Below are positions 36,024 to 44,772 of a DNA stretch of 64,000 nucleotides, in pieces; position 1 is the stretch's first letter; every line of letters starts with the position of its first letter. The notes beneath the pieces are model-generated. The model made no database searches. It was not told where the DNA came from and was given only the letters and a program-made list of their open reading frames with translations. Both the position numbers and the translations under genes were made by a program. The stretch is from an uncultured Clostridia bacterium (GTDB lineage: Bacteria; Bacillota; Clostridia; Oscillospirales; CAG-272): positions 112,799 through 176,798 of the forward strand of contig CANRIL010000002.1 in assembly GCA_947630625.1 (NCBI GenBank). Direction: 5' to 3'.

Positions 36024-36863
36024 TTACCTCGCTTCCTCAGCAGCACTTTCATGCAGGCGCAATATCCGCCCGACGGTGACGCGCAGCTCGCGCCTTTCCA
36101 CGACCATGTCAATAAAGCCGTGCTCCTGCAAAAATTCCGCCGTCTGAAAATTGTCCGGCAGCTCCGACCCCGTCGTCTGCTCTATCACGCGCCTGCCCGC
36201 AAATCCGACGAGCGCGCGCGGCTCCGCGAGCGTTATGTCGCCCTCCATCGCAATAGACGCCGTAACTCCGCCCGTCGTCGGGTCGGTCAAAAGCGCGATA
36301 TACAAAAGCCCCGCGTCGCTGTGGCGGCGGACAGCGCCGCTGCACTTCGCCATCTGCATCAGCGACACGGCGCCCTCCTGCATGCGCGCGCCGCCTGAGC
36401 ATGTGACGCCGAGCACCGGCAGCCTCATTTTTGTCGCGTATTCAAACAGCCTCGTGATCTTTTCGCCGACGGCAGACCCCATGCTCGCCATTATGAATCT
36501 TGAATCCATCGCAAAGACTGCGCACGGGAATCCCTCTACGCGCATGACGCCTGTCACGACGGCAGAGCACTCGCCCGTCTGCTTTTTTGCCTTATCTATT
36601 TTTTCCTGATAGCCGGGAAACTGTAGAAAGTCAACCGACGTTATGCCGCGGTCGAGCTCGTAAAAGCTCCCGCCGTCGGCAAGCATCCTTATCCTGTCGC
36701 GCGCCGGGACGCGGACATATCTGCCGCAGTCCGGGCAGACGTAACCTGTCGCAAGCAGCTCGGAGCGCTTATGTACACTCTTGCAGCCGCTGCACGAAAC
36801 GTCAAATTCCTCATCCGTGAACGGCTCGCCCTCAGGCAGTCTGCGCTTTTTCCTGTCAAACAT
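36024..36863 (-). CDS. accD: Acetyl-CoA carboxylase carboxyltransferase, beta subunit
   Basis: A 279-residue carboxyltransferase beta subunit. The N-terminal Cys4 zinc ribbon is visible (CSGC and CPDCG in the first 50 residues), followed by the crotonase-like carboxyltransferase fold with VTCSGGARMQEGAVSLMQM and DPTTGGVTASIAMEGD. Length and motifs are normal. It follows fabZ after a 30-base gap; in most clostridial operons accB and accC would be nearby, and here they are missing. Confidence 0.95.
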   Translation of the reverse strand: MFDRKKRRLPEGEPFTDEEFDVSCSGCKSVHKRSELLATGYVCPDCGRYVRVPARDRIRMLADGGSFYELDRGITSVDFLQFPGYQEKIDKAKKQTGECSAVVTGVMRVEGFPCAVFAMDSRFIMASMGSAVGEKITRLFEYATKMRLPVLGVTCSGGARMQEGAVSLMQMAKCSGAVRRHSDAGLLYIALLTDPTTGGVTASIAMEGDITLAEPRALVGFAGRRVIEQTTGSELPDNFQTAEFLQEHGFIDMVVERRELRVTVGRILRLHESAAEEAR

Positions 36864-36893
36864 ATTTTAACCCTTCGCCTCCATCGCAAAAGC

Positions 36894-37325
36894 TCACGCA
36901 TGCTCCGCATCGTCCGGGAAAACGGCGAACGAAAACGAAGCGGATACAGCGACCTCGCCGTCAACATATCCCTTGCCGCTCGCCCAATAAAACGGTCCCT
37001 TTGACTTTTCTATCACGCACTCCGTCAAAAAAGTGTCGCCCGGCTTGACGGGGCGGCGGAACTTGACACGGTCAAGCCCGGTGAAAAGCGTTTTTACCTT
37101 CCCCTCTATGCTTCCGGCGAGAAGCACGCACGCGGACTGAGCCAATATCTCGCAGAGAATGACGCCGGGAACGGTCGGATCGCCGGGAAAATGTCCGTCA
37201 AGGAAAAATTCGTCTCCTCTGATGTATCTTTTTCCGTGCGCCACACCGTCGACCGCCTCCGCCTCGTCGAGCAGAAGCATTGAATTTCTGTGCGGCAGAA
37301 TTCCCATCAGTTCTTCCCGCGTCAT
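36894..37325 (-). CDS. fabZ: 3-hydroxyacyl-ACP dehydratase FabZ
   Basis: A 143-residue hotdog-fold dehydratase. The family core LPHRNSMLLLDEAEAV lies near the start, and the catalytic His is in DGHFPGDPTVPGVILCE with the Glu of the active-site helix in CEILAQSACVLL. The start at 37325 (TREELMGIL) overlaps the fabF stop as ATGA; longer in-frame starts lie inside fabF. It performs the dehydration step of chain elongation. Confidence 0.95.
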   Translation of the reverse strand: MTREELMGILPHRNSMLLLDEAEAVDGVAHGKRYIRGDEFFLDGHFPGDPTVPGVILCEILAQSACVLLAGSIEGKVKTLFTGLDRVKFRRPVKPGDTFLTECVIEKSKGPFYWASGKGYVDGEVAVSASFSFAVFPDDAEHA

Positions 37326-38554
37326 CTCTCCACCTTGCGCAGTACGATGCAGGCGTTGTGTCCGCCGAAGCCGAGGGACGTTGAGACTGCCGTGTCGATC
37401 GGAGTTTTTACCGCCTCGTTCGGCGTGTAATCGAGGTCGAGTTCGGGGTCGGGCGAATTGAGGTTGATCGTCGGCGGGACGATGTCCTCCGTCAGCGCGA
37501 GCACGCACGCGAGCGCCTCCGCCGCGCCGGCAGCGCCGAGCATGTGGCCTGTCATCGATTTTGTTGAGCTGATATGAAGCTTTTTTGCGTCATCGCCGAA
37601 ATATGACTTGAATGCAAGCGTCTCCACGAGATCGTTCATCTTCGTGCCCGTGCCGTGCGCGTTGACGTACGTGCGCGCGGGGTCGAATTCGACGCCGTCA
37701 AGCGCCTGCGCGATCGCGCGGATCGTCTGCTTCGCCTCGGGATCGGGAGCCGTAACGTGATGCGCGTCGCACGTCGCGCCGTAGCCGCAGACCTCGGCGT
37801 ACATCTTCGCGCCGCGCGCCTTCGCGTGCTCGTATTCTTCGAGGACGAGCATCGCAGCGCCCTCTCCGAGCACAAATCCGCCGCGGCGGGAATCAAACGG
37901 CAGCGATGCCGCGTTCGGGTCTTCCGACTGCGAGAGCGCCATGCAGTTCACGAATCCCGAAATCGCGAGCGCGTTGACGGCGGCCTCCGTGCCGCCGCAG
38001 ATGAACGCCGTCTGGTATCCGTCTTTTATCGAACGGTATGCTTCGCCTATAGCCGTCGTGCCCGTCGCGCACGCGGTCGCGACGCACATCGCGGGACCGT
38101 GCGCGCCGAATCTGATCGCGATCTGCCCCGCGGCGATATTGATTATCATCTTCGGGACGAAATGCGGGCTGACGAGCTTCTGACCGCCCTTTTGGAGCTT
38201 GCCCTCCTCCTCGCATATCGTGTTGATGCCGCCGACGCCGGAGCCGACGTAAACGCCGAGTTCATCCCCGTCTACGGTGCCGATGATGCCGCTGTCGCGG
38301 ACGGCTTCTTCCGCCGCCGTCACAGCGTACTGCACGTATAGATCCGTCTTGCGCGCCGTGAGCTTGTCAAAGCACTTTAACGGATCGAAGTTTTTGACCT
38401 CGCCGACGACCTTGCATTTTGAATCGGAGGCGTCAAATCTCGTTATGGCGGAAATGCCGCATTCGCCCCGGCGCAGTCCGTCAAAATATTCCGGCACGCT
38501 GCTGCCTATCGGCGTCACGGCTCCGATCCCGGTTACAACAACTCTTCTCTGCAT
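37322..38554 (-). CDS. fabF: 3-oxoacyl-ACP synthase II (FabF)
   Basis: A 410-residue elongating condensing enzyme. The nucleophilic Cys is in VATACATGTTAIGEAYR, and the two His of the triad are in NAHGTGTKMND and STKSMTGHMLGAAGAAE. The N-terminal start MQRRVVVTGIGAVTPIG is typical. A 61-base gap separates it from fabG. As the only condensing enzyme in this operon, with fabH missing, it may depend on a fabH elsewhere for initiation. Confidence 0.96.
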   Translation of the reverse strand: MQRRVVVTGIGAVTPIGSSVPEYFDGLRRGECGISAITRFDASDSKCKVVGEVKNFDPLKCFDKLTARKTDLYVQYAVTAAEEAVRDSGIIGTVDGDELGVYVGSGVGGINTICEEEGKLQKGGQKLVSPHFVPKMIINIAAGQIAIRFGAHGPAMCVATACATGTTAIGEAYRSIKDGYQTAFICGGTEAAVNALAISGFVNCMALSQSEDPNAASLPFDSRRGGFVLGEGAAMLVLEEYEHAKARGAKMYAEVCGYGATCDAHHVTAPDPEAKQTIRAIAQALDGVEFDPARTYVNAHGTGTKMNDLVETLAFKSYFGDDAKKLHISSTKSMTGHMLGAAGAAEALACVLALTEDIVPPTINLNSPDPELDLDYTPNEAVKTPIDTAVSTSLGFGGHNACIVLRKVER

Positions 38555-38615
38555 AATAACACCTTTTTATCAAAACCTTTATAAAGATATACGCCGTACA
38601 TAAGTCTACGGCGTT

Positions 38616-39356
38616 TTATATCGCAAGCCCGCCGTCGACTCTGATGACCTCGCCCGTAATATAGTCAGCGGCAGAGGAGGCGAGAAACAAAACGACTCCC
38701 GCGACCTCGTCAGGTCTTGCGAATCTCTTGAGCGGGATGCTCCCCGCGAGCTCATTATTTTCACGCAGCGCCGCCGTCATGTCCGTCTCAACGAATCCGG
38801 GAGCCACGGCGTTGCACGTGATATTCCGCGCCGCAAGCTCGCGCGCCATAGACTTCGTAAGCCCGATCAGCCCCGCCTTTGACGCGGAATAATTCGCCTG
38901 CCCCGCGTTGCCCATGATGCCAGAAACAGACGTGATATTTATGATCTTGCCCGAACGCTTTCTCACCATCGTCGGCACGACCGCCTTCGAGCAATAAAAA
39001 GCCCCCGACAGATTGACATCAACGACGCGGTCAAAATCGTCCTCGCTCATCATCATCGCAAGCTTGTCGCGCGTGATCCCGGCGTTGTTCACAAGTATAT
39101 CGACGCCGCCGAGATCGGCGAGCGCCGACTTGAACGTCTCCTTTACGGCCGACGGGTCGGACACGTCGCACTTGTACGAAAAGCCGGAAACTCCCGCTTC
39201 CTTTATTATTTCAAGCGTCTCGTCGGCAGCCGCCTCGTTTCCGGCATAGAGAAACGCGACGTTCGCACCGGCGCGCGCGAGCGCACGGCAGATCTCCCTT
39301 CCGATCCCGCGTGAACCGCCTGTCACGATCGCATTTTTCCCGTTCAGCTCAGGCAT
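38616..39356 (-). CDS. fabG: 3-oxoacyl-ACP reductase (FabG)
   Basis: A 246-residue short-chain dehydrogenase using NADPH. It has the glycine motif TGGSRGIGREI, NNAG near residue 90, the catalytic Ser in ITSVSGIMG and YSASKAG holding Tyr and Lys. It overlaps the end of fabD by eight bases. It performs the first reduction of each elongation cycle. Confidence 0.96.
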   Translation of the reverse strand: MPELNGKNAIVTGGSRGIGREICRALARAGANVAFLYAGNEAAADETLEIIKEAGVSGFSYKCDVSDPSAVKETFKSALADLGGVDILVNNAGITRDKLAMMMSEDDFDRVVDVNLSGAFYCSKAVVPTMVRKRSGKIINITSVSGIMGNAGQANYSASKAGLIGLTKSMARELAARNITCNAVAPGFVETDMTAALRENNELAGSIPLKRFARPDEVAGVVLFLASSAADYITGEVIRVDGGLAI

Positions 39357-40269
39357 TCGCCGTCACCTCCCCGATTATGCGCTCGCACGATTCCTTTGTC
39401 TCCGCCGAATAGACCTTCACGCCCGGCAAAGTCTTCATTATAAGTTTTGAAAGCGTCGTCCCGACGCCCGTCTCAATAAACGTGTCAAATCCGTCGCTCG
39501 CCATGCGCCTGACAGTCTTCTCCCAGAGCACGGGATGGTTCATCTGCTGCGACAGCGTCTTTGAAACGGGGAGCTCATACGGCTCGCCCGTATAATTCGC
39601 GTAAACGGGGATCGTCGGCGCGCCAAATTCCGTTTGCCGTATCACGTCGGCAAATTTTTCGGCAGCGCCGTTCATGAACGGCGAATGAAATCCACCCGCG
39701 ACCGCGAGCGGCAGTGCGCGCCCTCCGGCGTCTTTCACCTTTTCCGAAAACGCCTCCATCTCCTCCGCCGCTCCCGCGACGACGAGCTGACCCGGGCAGT
39801 TGTAATTTACGGGATAAACCTCGGAAAATTCGCGGCAGATCGCCTCGACTGCGCTGTTTTCAAGCTTGACGACGGCCGCCATCGCAGTCGCCCTTTCGCG
39901 CGTCGCCTCGCCCATAATGACGCCCCTGCGAGAGGTGAGCAAAAAACCGTCAGCGTGACTTATCGCCCCCGCGAACGCGAGCGCCGGAAGCTCGCCAAGC
40001 GAAAACCCGGCGACCCCCGACGGAACAACACCCGCCTCGGAAAGCACGAGAGCGGGCGCAAGATCGGCAAGATAAAGGCAGGGCTGCGTGTTTTCCGTCG
40101 CGCGAAGCGTACCGGCATCGCCGGAGAACATTTGCGCAAGCGTGCCGGGACGGCGCTCCTCAGCGCCGTCGAACAGCGCCCTGACAGACTCGTAACTGTT
40201 GTAAAGGTCCTCTCCCATGCCGGGGTGCTGTGCGCCCTGACCGGAGAAAACAAACGCTATCTTAGCCAT
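39349..40269 (-). CDS. fabD: Malonyl-CoA:ACP transacylase (FabD)
   Basis: A 306-residue transacylase loading malonyl groups on ACP. The oxyanion motif FSGQGAQHPGMG opens the protein, the nucleophilic Ser is in AGFSLGELPAL (Phe replaces the common His before Ser), and the catalytic His is in AVAGGFHSPFM. The start at 40269 (AKIAFVFSG) has GGAG six bases upstream and overlaps fabK by 13 bases. Confidence 0.95.
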   Translation of the reverse strand: MAKIAFVFSGQGAQHPGMGEDLYNSYESVRALFDGAEERRPGTLAQMFSGDAGTLRATENTQPCLYLADLAPALVLSEAGVVPSGVAGFSLGELPALAFAGAISHADGFLLTSRRGVIMGEATRERATAMAAVVKLENSAVEAICREFSEVYPVNYNCPGQLVVAGAAEEMEAFSEKVKDAGGRALPLAVAGGFHSPFMNGAAEKFADVIRQTEFGAPTIPVYANYTGEPYELPVSKTLSQQMNHPVLWEKTVRRMASDGFDTFIETGVGTTLSKLIMKTLPGVKVYSAETKESCERIIGEVTANA

Positions 40270-41207
40270 TTTTGACTCCCCATAAGTATCGACTCGCATT
40301 CCGCGCATACGCCGTGAACGATCTCCTCCGCCGTCTCTTCGCGGCTCACAAGACCGGATATCTGCCCCGCGAGGAAGCAGCCCGTTTTCGTGTCGCCCTC
40401 GACCGCCGCGCGGTAAAGCGCGCCGACGCCGAGATTCGCAACGTCCTCGGCCGTCGTCTCGGGCTGATACTCCCGCTTAAGAAAATCGCGCGAAAACGCG
40501 TTTTTTATGCAGCGGCACGTGTTCCCGCCGAATCGCCTGCCCGTCGTGACAGTCGAAATATCGCTCGCGCGGAGCACCATGTCCTTGTAATTCTGATGTA
40601 CGCCGCACTCTTTCGCGACGAGGAACCGCGTCCCCATCTGGACGCCGCACGCGCCGAGCATAAAGGCTGCCGCCATTCCTCTGCCGTCCCCGATGCCGCC
40701 GGCGGCAAGCACGGGAACGTCAACGGCGTCGCACACCTGGGGCGTGAGCGCCATCGTCGTCAGCTCGCCAATGTGGCCGCCCGATTCCTGCCCCTCGGCA
40801 ATAACGGCGTCCGCTCCGGCGCGCACCGCAAGCTTGGCGGAGGCGACGGAGGCGACGACGGGTATAACAGTTATCCCCGCCTCTTTCCATGCGGACATAT
40901 ATTTCGAAGGCGAGCCCGCGCCCGTCGTCACGACAGGCACGCGTTCCTCGACAACGACCTTTGCGACCTCGTCAGCATGAGGGCTCATGAGCATTATATT
41001 GACTCCGAACGGGCGGCTCGTAAGCGAGCGCGCCTTCGCGATCTCGCCCTTAAGATAGTCGGCTCCCGCGTTCATCGCCGAAATAATGCCAAGACCGCCC
41101 GCGTTTGAAACGGCGGCGGCGAGCCTGCCGTCCGAGATCCACGCCATTCCGCCCTGGAACACGGGGTACTCGATCCCGACAAGCTCACATAAAGGTGAAT
41201 TTATCAT
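40257..41207 (-). CDS. fabK: Enoyl-ACP reductase II (FabK, FMN-dependent)
   Basis: A 316-residue FMN-dependent enoyl reductase of the nitronate monooxygenase superfamily. Recognisable parts are VFQGGMAWISDGRLAAAVS, AEGQESGGHIGELTTMAL and LAAGGIGDGRGMAAAF. FabK is triclosan-insensitive and is the usual enoyl reductase of clostridial operons of this order. It lies 12 bases after acpP. Confidence 0.95.
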   Translation of the reverse strand: MINSPLCELVGIEYPVFQGGMAWISDGRLAAAVSNAGGLGIISAMNAGADYLKGEIAKARSLTSRPFGVNIMLMSPHADEVAKVVVEERVPVVTTGAGSPSKYMSAWKEAGITVIPVVASVASAKLAVRAGADAVIAEGQESGGHIGELTTMALTPQVCDAVDVPVLAAGGIGDGRGMAAAFMLGACGVQMGTRFLVAKECGVHQNYKDMVLRASDISTVTTGRRFGGNTCRCIKNAFSRDFLKREYQPETTAEDVANLGVGALYRAAVEGDTKTGCFLAGQISGLVSREETAEEIVHGVCAECESILMGSQKWLR

Positions 41208-41219
41208 ACGGAGGTGCGC

Positions 41220-41444
41220 TTACGCGTTCTGAAGCGCCTCTATTTTGGCAACGAGCGCGCCGACCGTGTTCGTGTCCGCGTCAGCCTCAAGCGTCACGCC
41301 GAATTCAGCGTCAGCGTCCATAAGCATTTCAGCCATGTCGAGCGAATCAAGCCCCAGATCGGAAAACTTCGATTCCTCCGTGATCTCGTCAGCCTCAAGT
41401 CCGAGCCTGTCGGCAAGCATCTCTTTCACTCTGTCAAGTACCAT
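41220..41444 (-). CDS. acpP: Acyl carrier protein
   Basis: A 74-residue acidic carrier. The phosphopantetheine attachment Ser is in LGLDSLDMAEM. Start MVLDRVKEM has AGGAG seven bases upstream. It leads the fatty-acid operon, behind a promoter whose -35 lies about 110 bases upstream. Confidence 0.95.
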   Translation of the reverse strand: MVLDRVKEMLADRLGLEADEITEESKFSDLGLDSLDMAEMLMDADAEFGVTLEADADTNTVGALVAKIEALQNA

Positions 41445-41525
41445 AATTGAGCTCCTTATTGCAGATAATTTTTTACCATGTAAAATTTTGTCGAAATTGT
41501 TGATAACACAACTTCGTCGTTGCTT

Positions 41526-41554
41526 ATAGTATCATAACTTTGTTGACGTGTCAA
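41526..41554 (-). promoter_or_regulatory. Promoter of the fatty-acid synthesis operon
   Basis: Minus-strand TTGACA (41549-41554), 17-base spacer, TACTAT (41526-41531). The -35 lies in an imperfect palindrome TTGAC-GT-GTCAA (41543-41554), and a TTGTTGATAACACAA stretch lies downstream in the leader. Either could be an operator, but no known FapR or FabT site is recognised. Confidence 0.7.
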
Positions 41555-41581
41555 TATATTTCGGAAAGTTTTTTTTAAAAT

Positions 41582-41651
41582 TTCGCCCGCTTTTCGGGCG
41601 AAAAATTGTGCAAAAAAGCGGGGGAGCCATCGGCAAAGCCGATGGCTCCCC
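41582..41651 (-). terminator. Tandem terminators of recG
   Basis: On the minus strand a 14-base stem GGGGAGCCATCGGC / GCCGATGGCTCCCC (41620-41651) is followed by CGCTTTTTT. A second hairpin, CGCCCG / CGGGCG (41582-41602), ends in AAATTTT. They insulate the fatty-acid operon from recG. Confidence 0.88.
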
Positions 41652-41711
41652 GACATCGGATTTGCCGATTTCTCCCCGCGCCGCGATCTTATTCTTTCCG
41701 CGCTGAAATAA

Positions 41712-43871
41712 TTATGATATCGTATTTTCGCCGAAATCGGTCCCCGAGACGGCTGCCCGCAGCGCCTCATGCTCCGAGAGCGACGGGTCGGACGACAAAA
41801 GCTCCGACGCGTCGGAAAACGCGCTCTTCATCCGCTCCATGCCCTCCTCGTCGTCGGCGCGCGCAAGCGAAAACCCGAAGCTCCCGCTCTGGCGGATGAC
41901 GCCGTTCTGAGGGAGAAAATCGCCGGGACCACGCTGCGCCAGATCGCGCTCCGCGATCCGGAACCCGTCGTGCTCCTTCTTCATCGTGATGAGCCGTTCC
42001 CTCGCGCGCGAGCCCTCCTTCGCCGCGTCCGAAACGAGGACGCAGTACGATTTCGCCTCGCCTCTCCCGACTCTGCCGCGCAGCTGATGAAGCTGCGAAA
42101 GCCCGAACCGCTCAGCGTTTTCAACTATCATCAACGTCGCGTTCGGGACGTTTACGCCGACCTCGATCACCGTCGTCGAGACTAAGATCTTTATCTTTCC
42201 GGAGGCGAAATCGCGCATGATGGAATCCTTCTCGGCTCCCTTCATTTTGCCGTGCACGAATCCGACCGCAATATCCGGGAACACCTCCTCGGAAAGCTGC
42301 CTTGCGTATTCGACGGCCGATTTGAGCACGTCCGCGTTTTCGCCGTCGTCCTCTTCTCCGTCCTCCTCCATGTCATCGTCGCCGCCGACGGCGGGACAGA
42401 CGACGTATACCTGATGCGACTCCTCGACCTGTTTTCTCATGAACGCCCACAGGCGCTGCCTGTAGCTCTCGTTCACAACAAACGTGTCCACGATCTGCCT
42501 TCCCTTCGGCATCTCGTCTATCACGGAGACATCGAGGTCGCCGTACATTACGAGCGACAGCGTGCGCGGTATCGGCGTCGCGCTCATGACGAGCGTATGA
42601 ACGCCCGCGCCGCCCTTTTCGGACAGCGCCGCGCGCTGCATCGCGCCGAACCTGTGCTGTTCGTCCGTTATGACGAGCCCGAGCGAATCAAATTCCACAC
42701 CGTCCTCTATCAGGGCGTGAGTGCCGATCACGAGGTCTGCGCGCGGCGCGCCGATCCCCCTGCATTCAGCCAGCGAGAGGCGTCTCTCCCGCGCCCCCAT
42801 CGAGCCGACGAGCAGCGTCACATTGATGCCGAGCGGCGAGAGCGTGCGCGACAGTTCATCATAATGCTGCCGCGCGAGTATCTCCGTCGGAGCCATGAGC
42901 ACCGCCTGCATGCCGTTTTTCGCCGTGATATACGCTGCGGCGGCGGCGACAGCCGTTTTCCCGCAGCCGACATCGCCGACAACGATGCGGCACATCGGAA
43001 TGTTGCCTTCCGCGCGCCCGTGCCCGCAGAGGTCGTTTATTATATCGCGGATCGCGCGCTTCTGCGCGCATGTCAGCTCATACCCGAGCGAGGCGGCGTA
43101 AGGCTTCATGTCGACGTTTGTAAATCTCGCCGCCTGCTCTTTTGCGCGTTCCTCGCGCGACATCCTCATGCGCACGGCAAAGAGGAAAAATTCGTCATAC
43201 GTCAGCCGCCGCCGCGCGCGGTCAAGCTCCTCCTCGTTTTCGGGAGCGTGAATGCGGGAGAGCGCGTAGCTCAGCGTCGACAGCCCTCGCCGCTCCCTTA
43301 TCGTGTCCGGCAGAAAATCGACCGTCTGCGGCAGTGCCTTTTCCGCCGCCTTTTTTATAAGCGACGATATCATCTTCTGCGACAGCCCGGCGGTCGTCGG
43401 ATACACGGGCAAAAGCCCCGCCATGTCGCCGCCCGTATACGGTTCAAACGACGGCGACGAAAGCTTTGCGCCGCCGCGCTCGCGCGACAGCTTTCCGTAG
43501 AACCGGAATCTCGACCCGACCGGGAACGTGTTTTTGAGATAATACTGATTGAAAAACGTGATCTCCGCCGTCCCGCTGTCGTCCGCGGCGCGGAATTTTA
43601 TAAGCGTCATCCCCCGCCTGATCGTCGCCGCCGACGGCACCGTCACAACGGTGAGCACGTATGAATGCGCCTCGCCGTCCGGCTCGTCCGCGATCTTCCT
43701 GACATCTCCCCTGTCCTGATACGAGCGCGGGAAATGGTATAACAGGTCGCCGACCGTGTATATTCCGAGCTTATGCAGCTGGCGCTCGCGCGTGCCTCCC
43801 GCGGATACTCCGGAGAGCGTTGAGACGGGCTCGGTGTTCCATGATCTGCTTTCCGTGTTCTTGCTTGCCAT
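41712..43871 (-). CDS. recG: ATP-dependent DNA helicase RecG
   Basis: A 719-residue helicase that reverses stalled replication forks and branch-migrates Holliday junctions. An N-terminal wedge/OB domain (about 10-230) precedes two RecA-like domains: motif I is VGDVGCGKTAVAAAA (Cys where Ser or Ala is common), motif II is ITDEQHRFGAMQR, motif VI region has HQLRGRVGRGEAKSYC. A roughly 18-residue acidic insertion (GDDDMEEDGEEDDGE) lies after CPAVG in domain 2. Otherwise length is as expected. Confidence 0.96.
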   Translation of the reverse strand: MASKNTESRSWNTEPVSTLSGVSAGGTRERQLHKLGIYTVGDLLYHFPRSYQDRGDVRKIADEPDGEAHSYVLTVVTVPSAATIRRGMTLIKFRAADDSGTAEITFFNQYYLKNTFPVGSRFRFYGKLSRERGGAKLSSPSFEPYTGGDMAGLLPVYPTTAGLSQKMISSLIKKAAEKALPQTVDFLPDTIRERRGLSTLSYALSRIHAPENEEELDRARRRLTYDEFFLFAVRMRMSREERAKEQAARFTNVDMKPYAASLGYELTCAQKRAIRDIINDLCGHGRAEGNIPMCRIVVGDVGCGKTAVAAAAAYITAKNGMQAVLMAPTEILARQHYDELSRTLSPLGINVTLLVGSMGARERRLSLAECRGIGAPRADLVIGTHALIEDGVEFDSLGLVITDEQHRFGAMQRAALSEKGGAGVHTLVMSATPIPRTLSLVMYGDLDVSVIDEMPKGRQIVDTFVVNESYRQRLWAFMRKQVEESHQVYVVCPAVGGDDDMEEDGEEDDGENADVLKSAVEYARQLSEEVFPDIAVGFVHGKMKGAEKDSIMRDFASGKIKILVSTTVIEVGVNVPNATLMIVENAERFGLSQLHQLRGRVGRGEAKSYCVLVSDAAKEGSRARERLITMKKEHDGFRIAERDLAQRGPGDFLPQNGVIRQSGSFGFSLARADDEEGMERMKSAFSDASELLSSDPSLSEHEALRAAVSGTDFGENTIS

Positions 43872-43913
43872 TTTATGTTTGCCTGTTCGTCAAATCAACT
43901 TTTTCGCCGCGCC

Positions 43914-44753
43914 TCAGACGGCAGCCGTCCCGCCGGAGGGGATATGTACCGTTTCTTCTCCGCACCATGCCCAGAGATCGGTCGAGGTCGGATTGTACGC
44001 CATGCTCCCGTCCGCCGAAAAGATGAGCTCCGAGAACGCGTGCGCGTAGTCGCAAATCTCAATATTCGTCGCGTACCATACGTCGTCGCGTCCGGCGACG
44101 CGTTCGAGCAGTCCTTCCATCACGTGCCAGTTGTCGTTGTCCTCAAATTCATACGTGTGACCCCACACGTAGAAAAGGAGAGGGTCGCGCACGTTCTTTA
44201 CGGTGACAAAGCGCTCCGCCAGCTCGTAGAGCTCCGGGTCGCGGTGGTGGCACGTCGCCTCAAGCCGCAGCCAGTCGCGCGGCATCGAGAAGCTGTGGCT
44301 CGATTTTACCGTGCGACAGTACGCGATCCCCGCGAGCTTCATCATCGTCACCACGTCGTCCGAATACGTGCCGAACGGATACGCGCCGCCGCGCACGATG
44401 CGCCCGTACTGGGACTCAAGCTCGCGCCTGTCGTTGATTATGTCCCACATAGCCGCAGGGGTGGGCATCGATTCAAGGAACGGATGGTGCGTTCCGTGTA
44501 TCGCGATTTCAATGTCGTCGCCCTTGTATACCTCCCGGCACTGCGAAAGAGGCATTCTGCGGTGAACCGTCCCCGTCTCCCACTTAAATCCTTCCGGCGG
44601 ATATTCGCCCGAACTCAGATTGAACGTACACCTGACGCCGTGCTGCCGTATAAGTTCGATCAGATGAATGTCCTGCTCAACGCCGTCGTCGTAGCTGAGC
44701 GTGAACGCCTTCGCGCGCCCGCCGGGAAATCTCATTCTTATCTGCTGCTTCAT
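43914..44753 (-). CDS. Polysaccharide deacetylase family protein (cytosolic)
   Basis: A 279-residue protein with NodB-homology features: the Asp pair in TLSYDDGVEQD, a metal-binding stretch IAIHGTHHPFLE and RGGAYPFGTYSDD. No signal peptide or membrane anchor is seen, so it probably acts inside the cell. Similar intracellular members are often called polysaccharide deacetylases without a proven substrate. It lies 19 bases downstream of the L-serine dehydratase gene and may be co-transcribed with it. Confidence 0.82.
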   Translation of the reverse strand: MKQQIRMRFPGGRAKAFTLSYDDGVEQDIHLIELIRQHGVRCTFNLSSGEYPPEGFKWETGTVHRRMPLSQCREVYKGDDIEIAIHGTHHPFLESMPTPAAMWDIINDRRELESQYGRIVRGGAYPFGTYSDDVVTMMKLAGIAYCRTVKSSHSFSMPRDWLRLEATCHHRDPELYELAERFVTVKNVRDPLLFYVWGHTYEFEDNDNWHVMEGLLERVAGRDDVWYATNIEICDYAHAFSELIFSADGSMAYNPTSTDLWAWCGEETVHIPSGGTAAV

Positions 44754-44772
44754 ATCATTTGCCCCCTATGTT

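Noticed and set aside
41488..41560. FapR or FabT operator in the fatty-acid promoter
   Set aside because: Short inverted repeats exist, but none matches the known FapR or FabT consensus closely enough.
42252..43664. 470-codon plus-strand frame opposite recG
   Set aside because: recG helicase motifs are complete on the minus strand; the plus frame is Arg/His-rich and starts without a ribosome-binding site.
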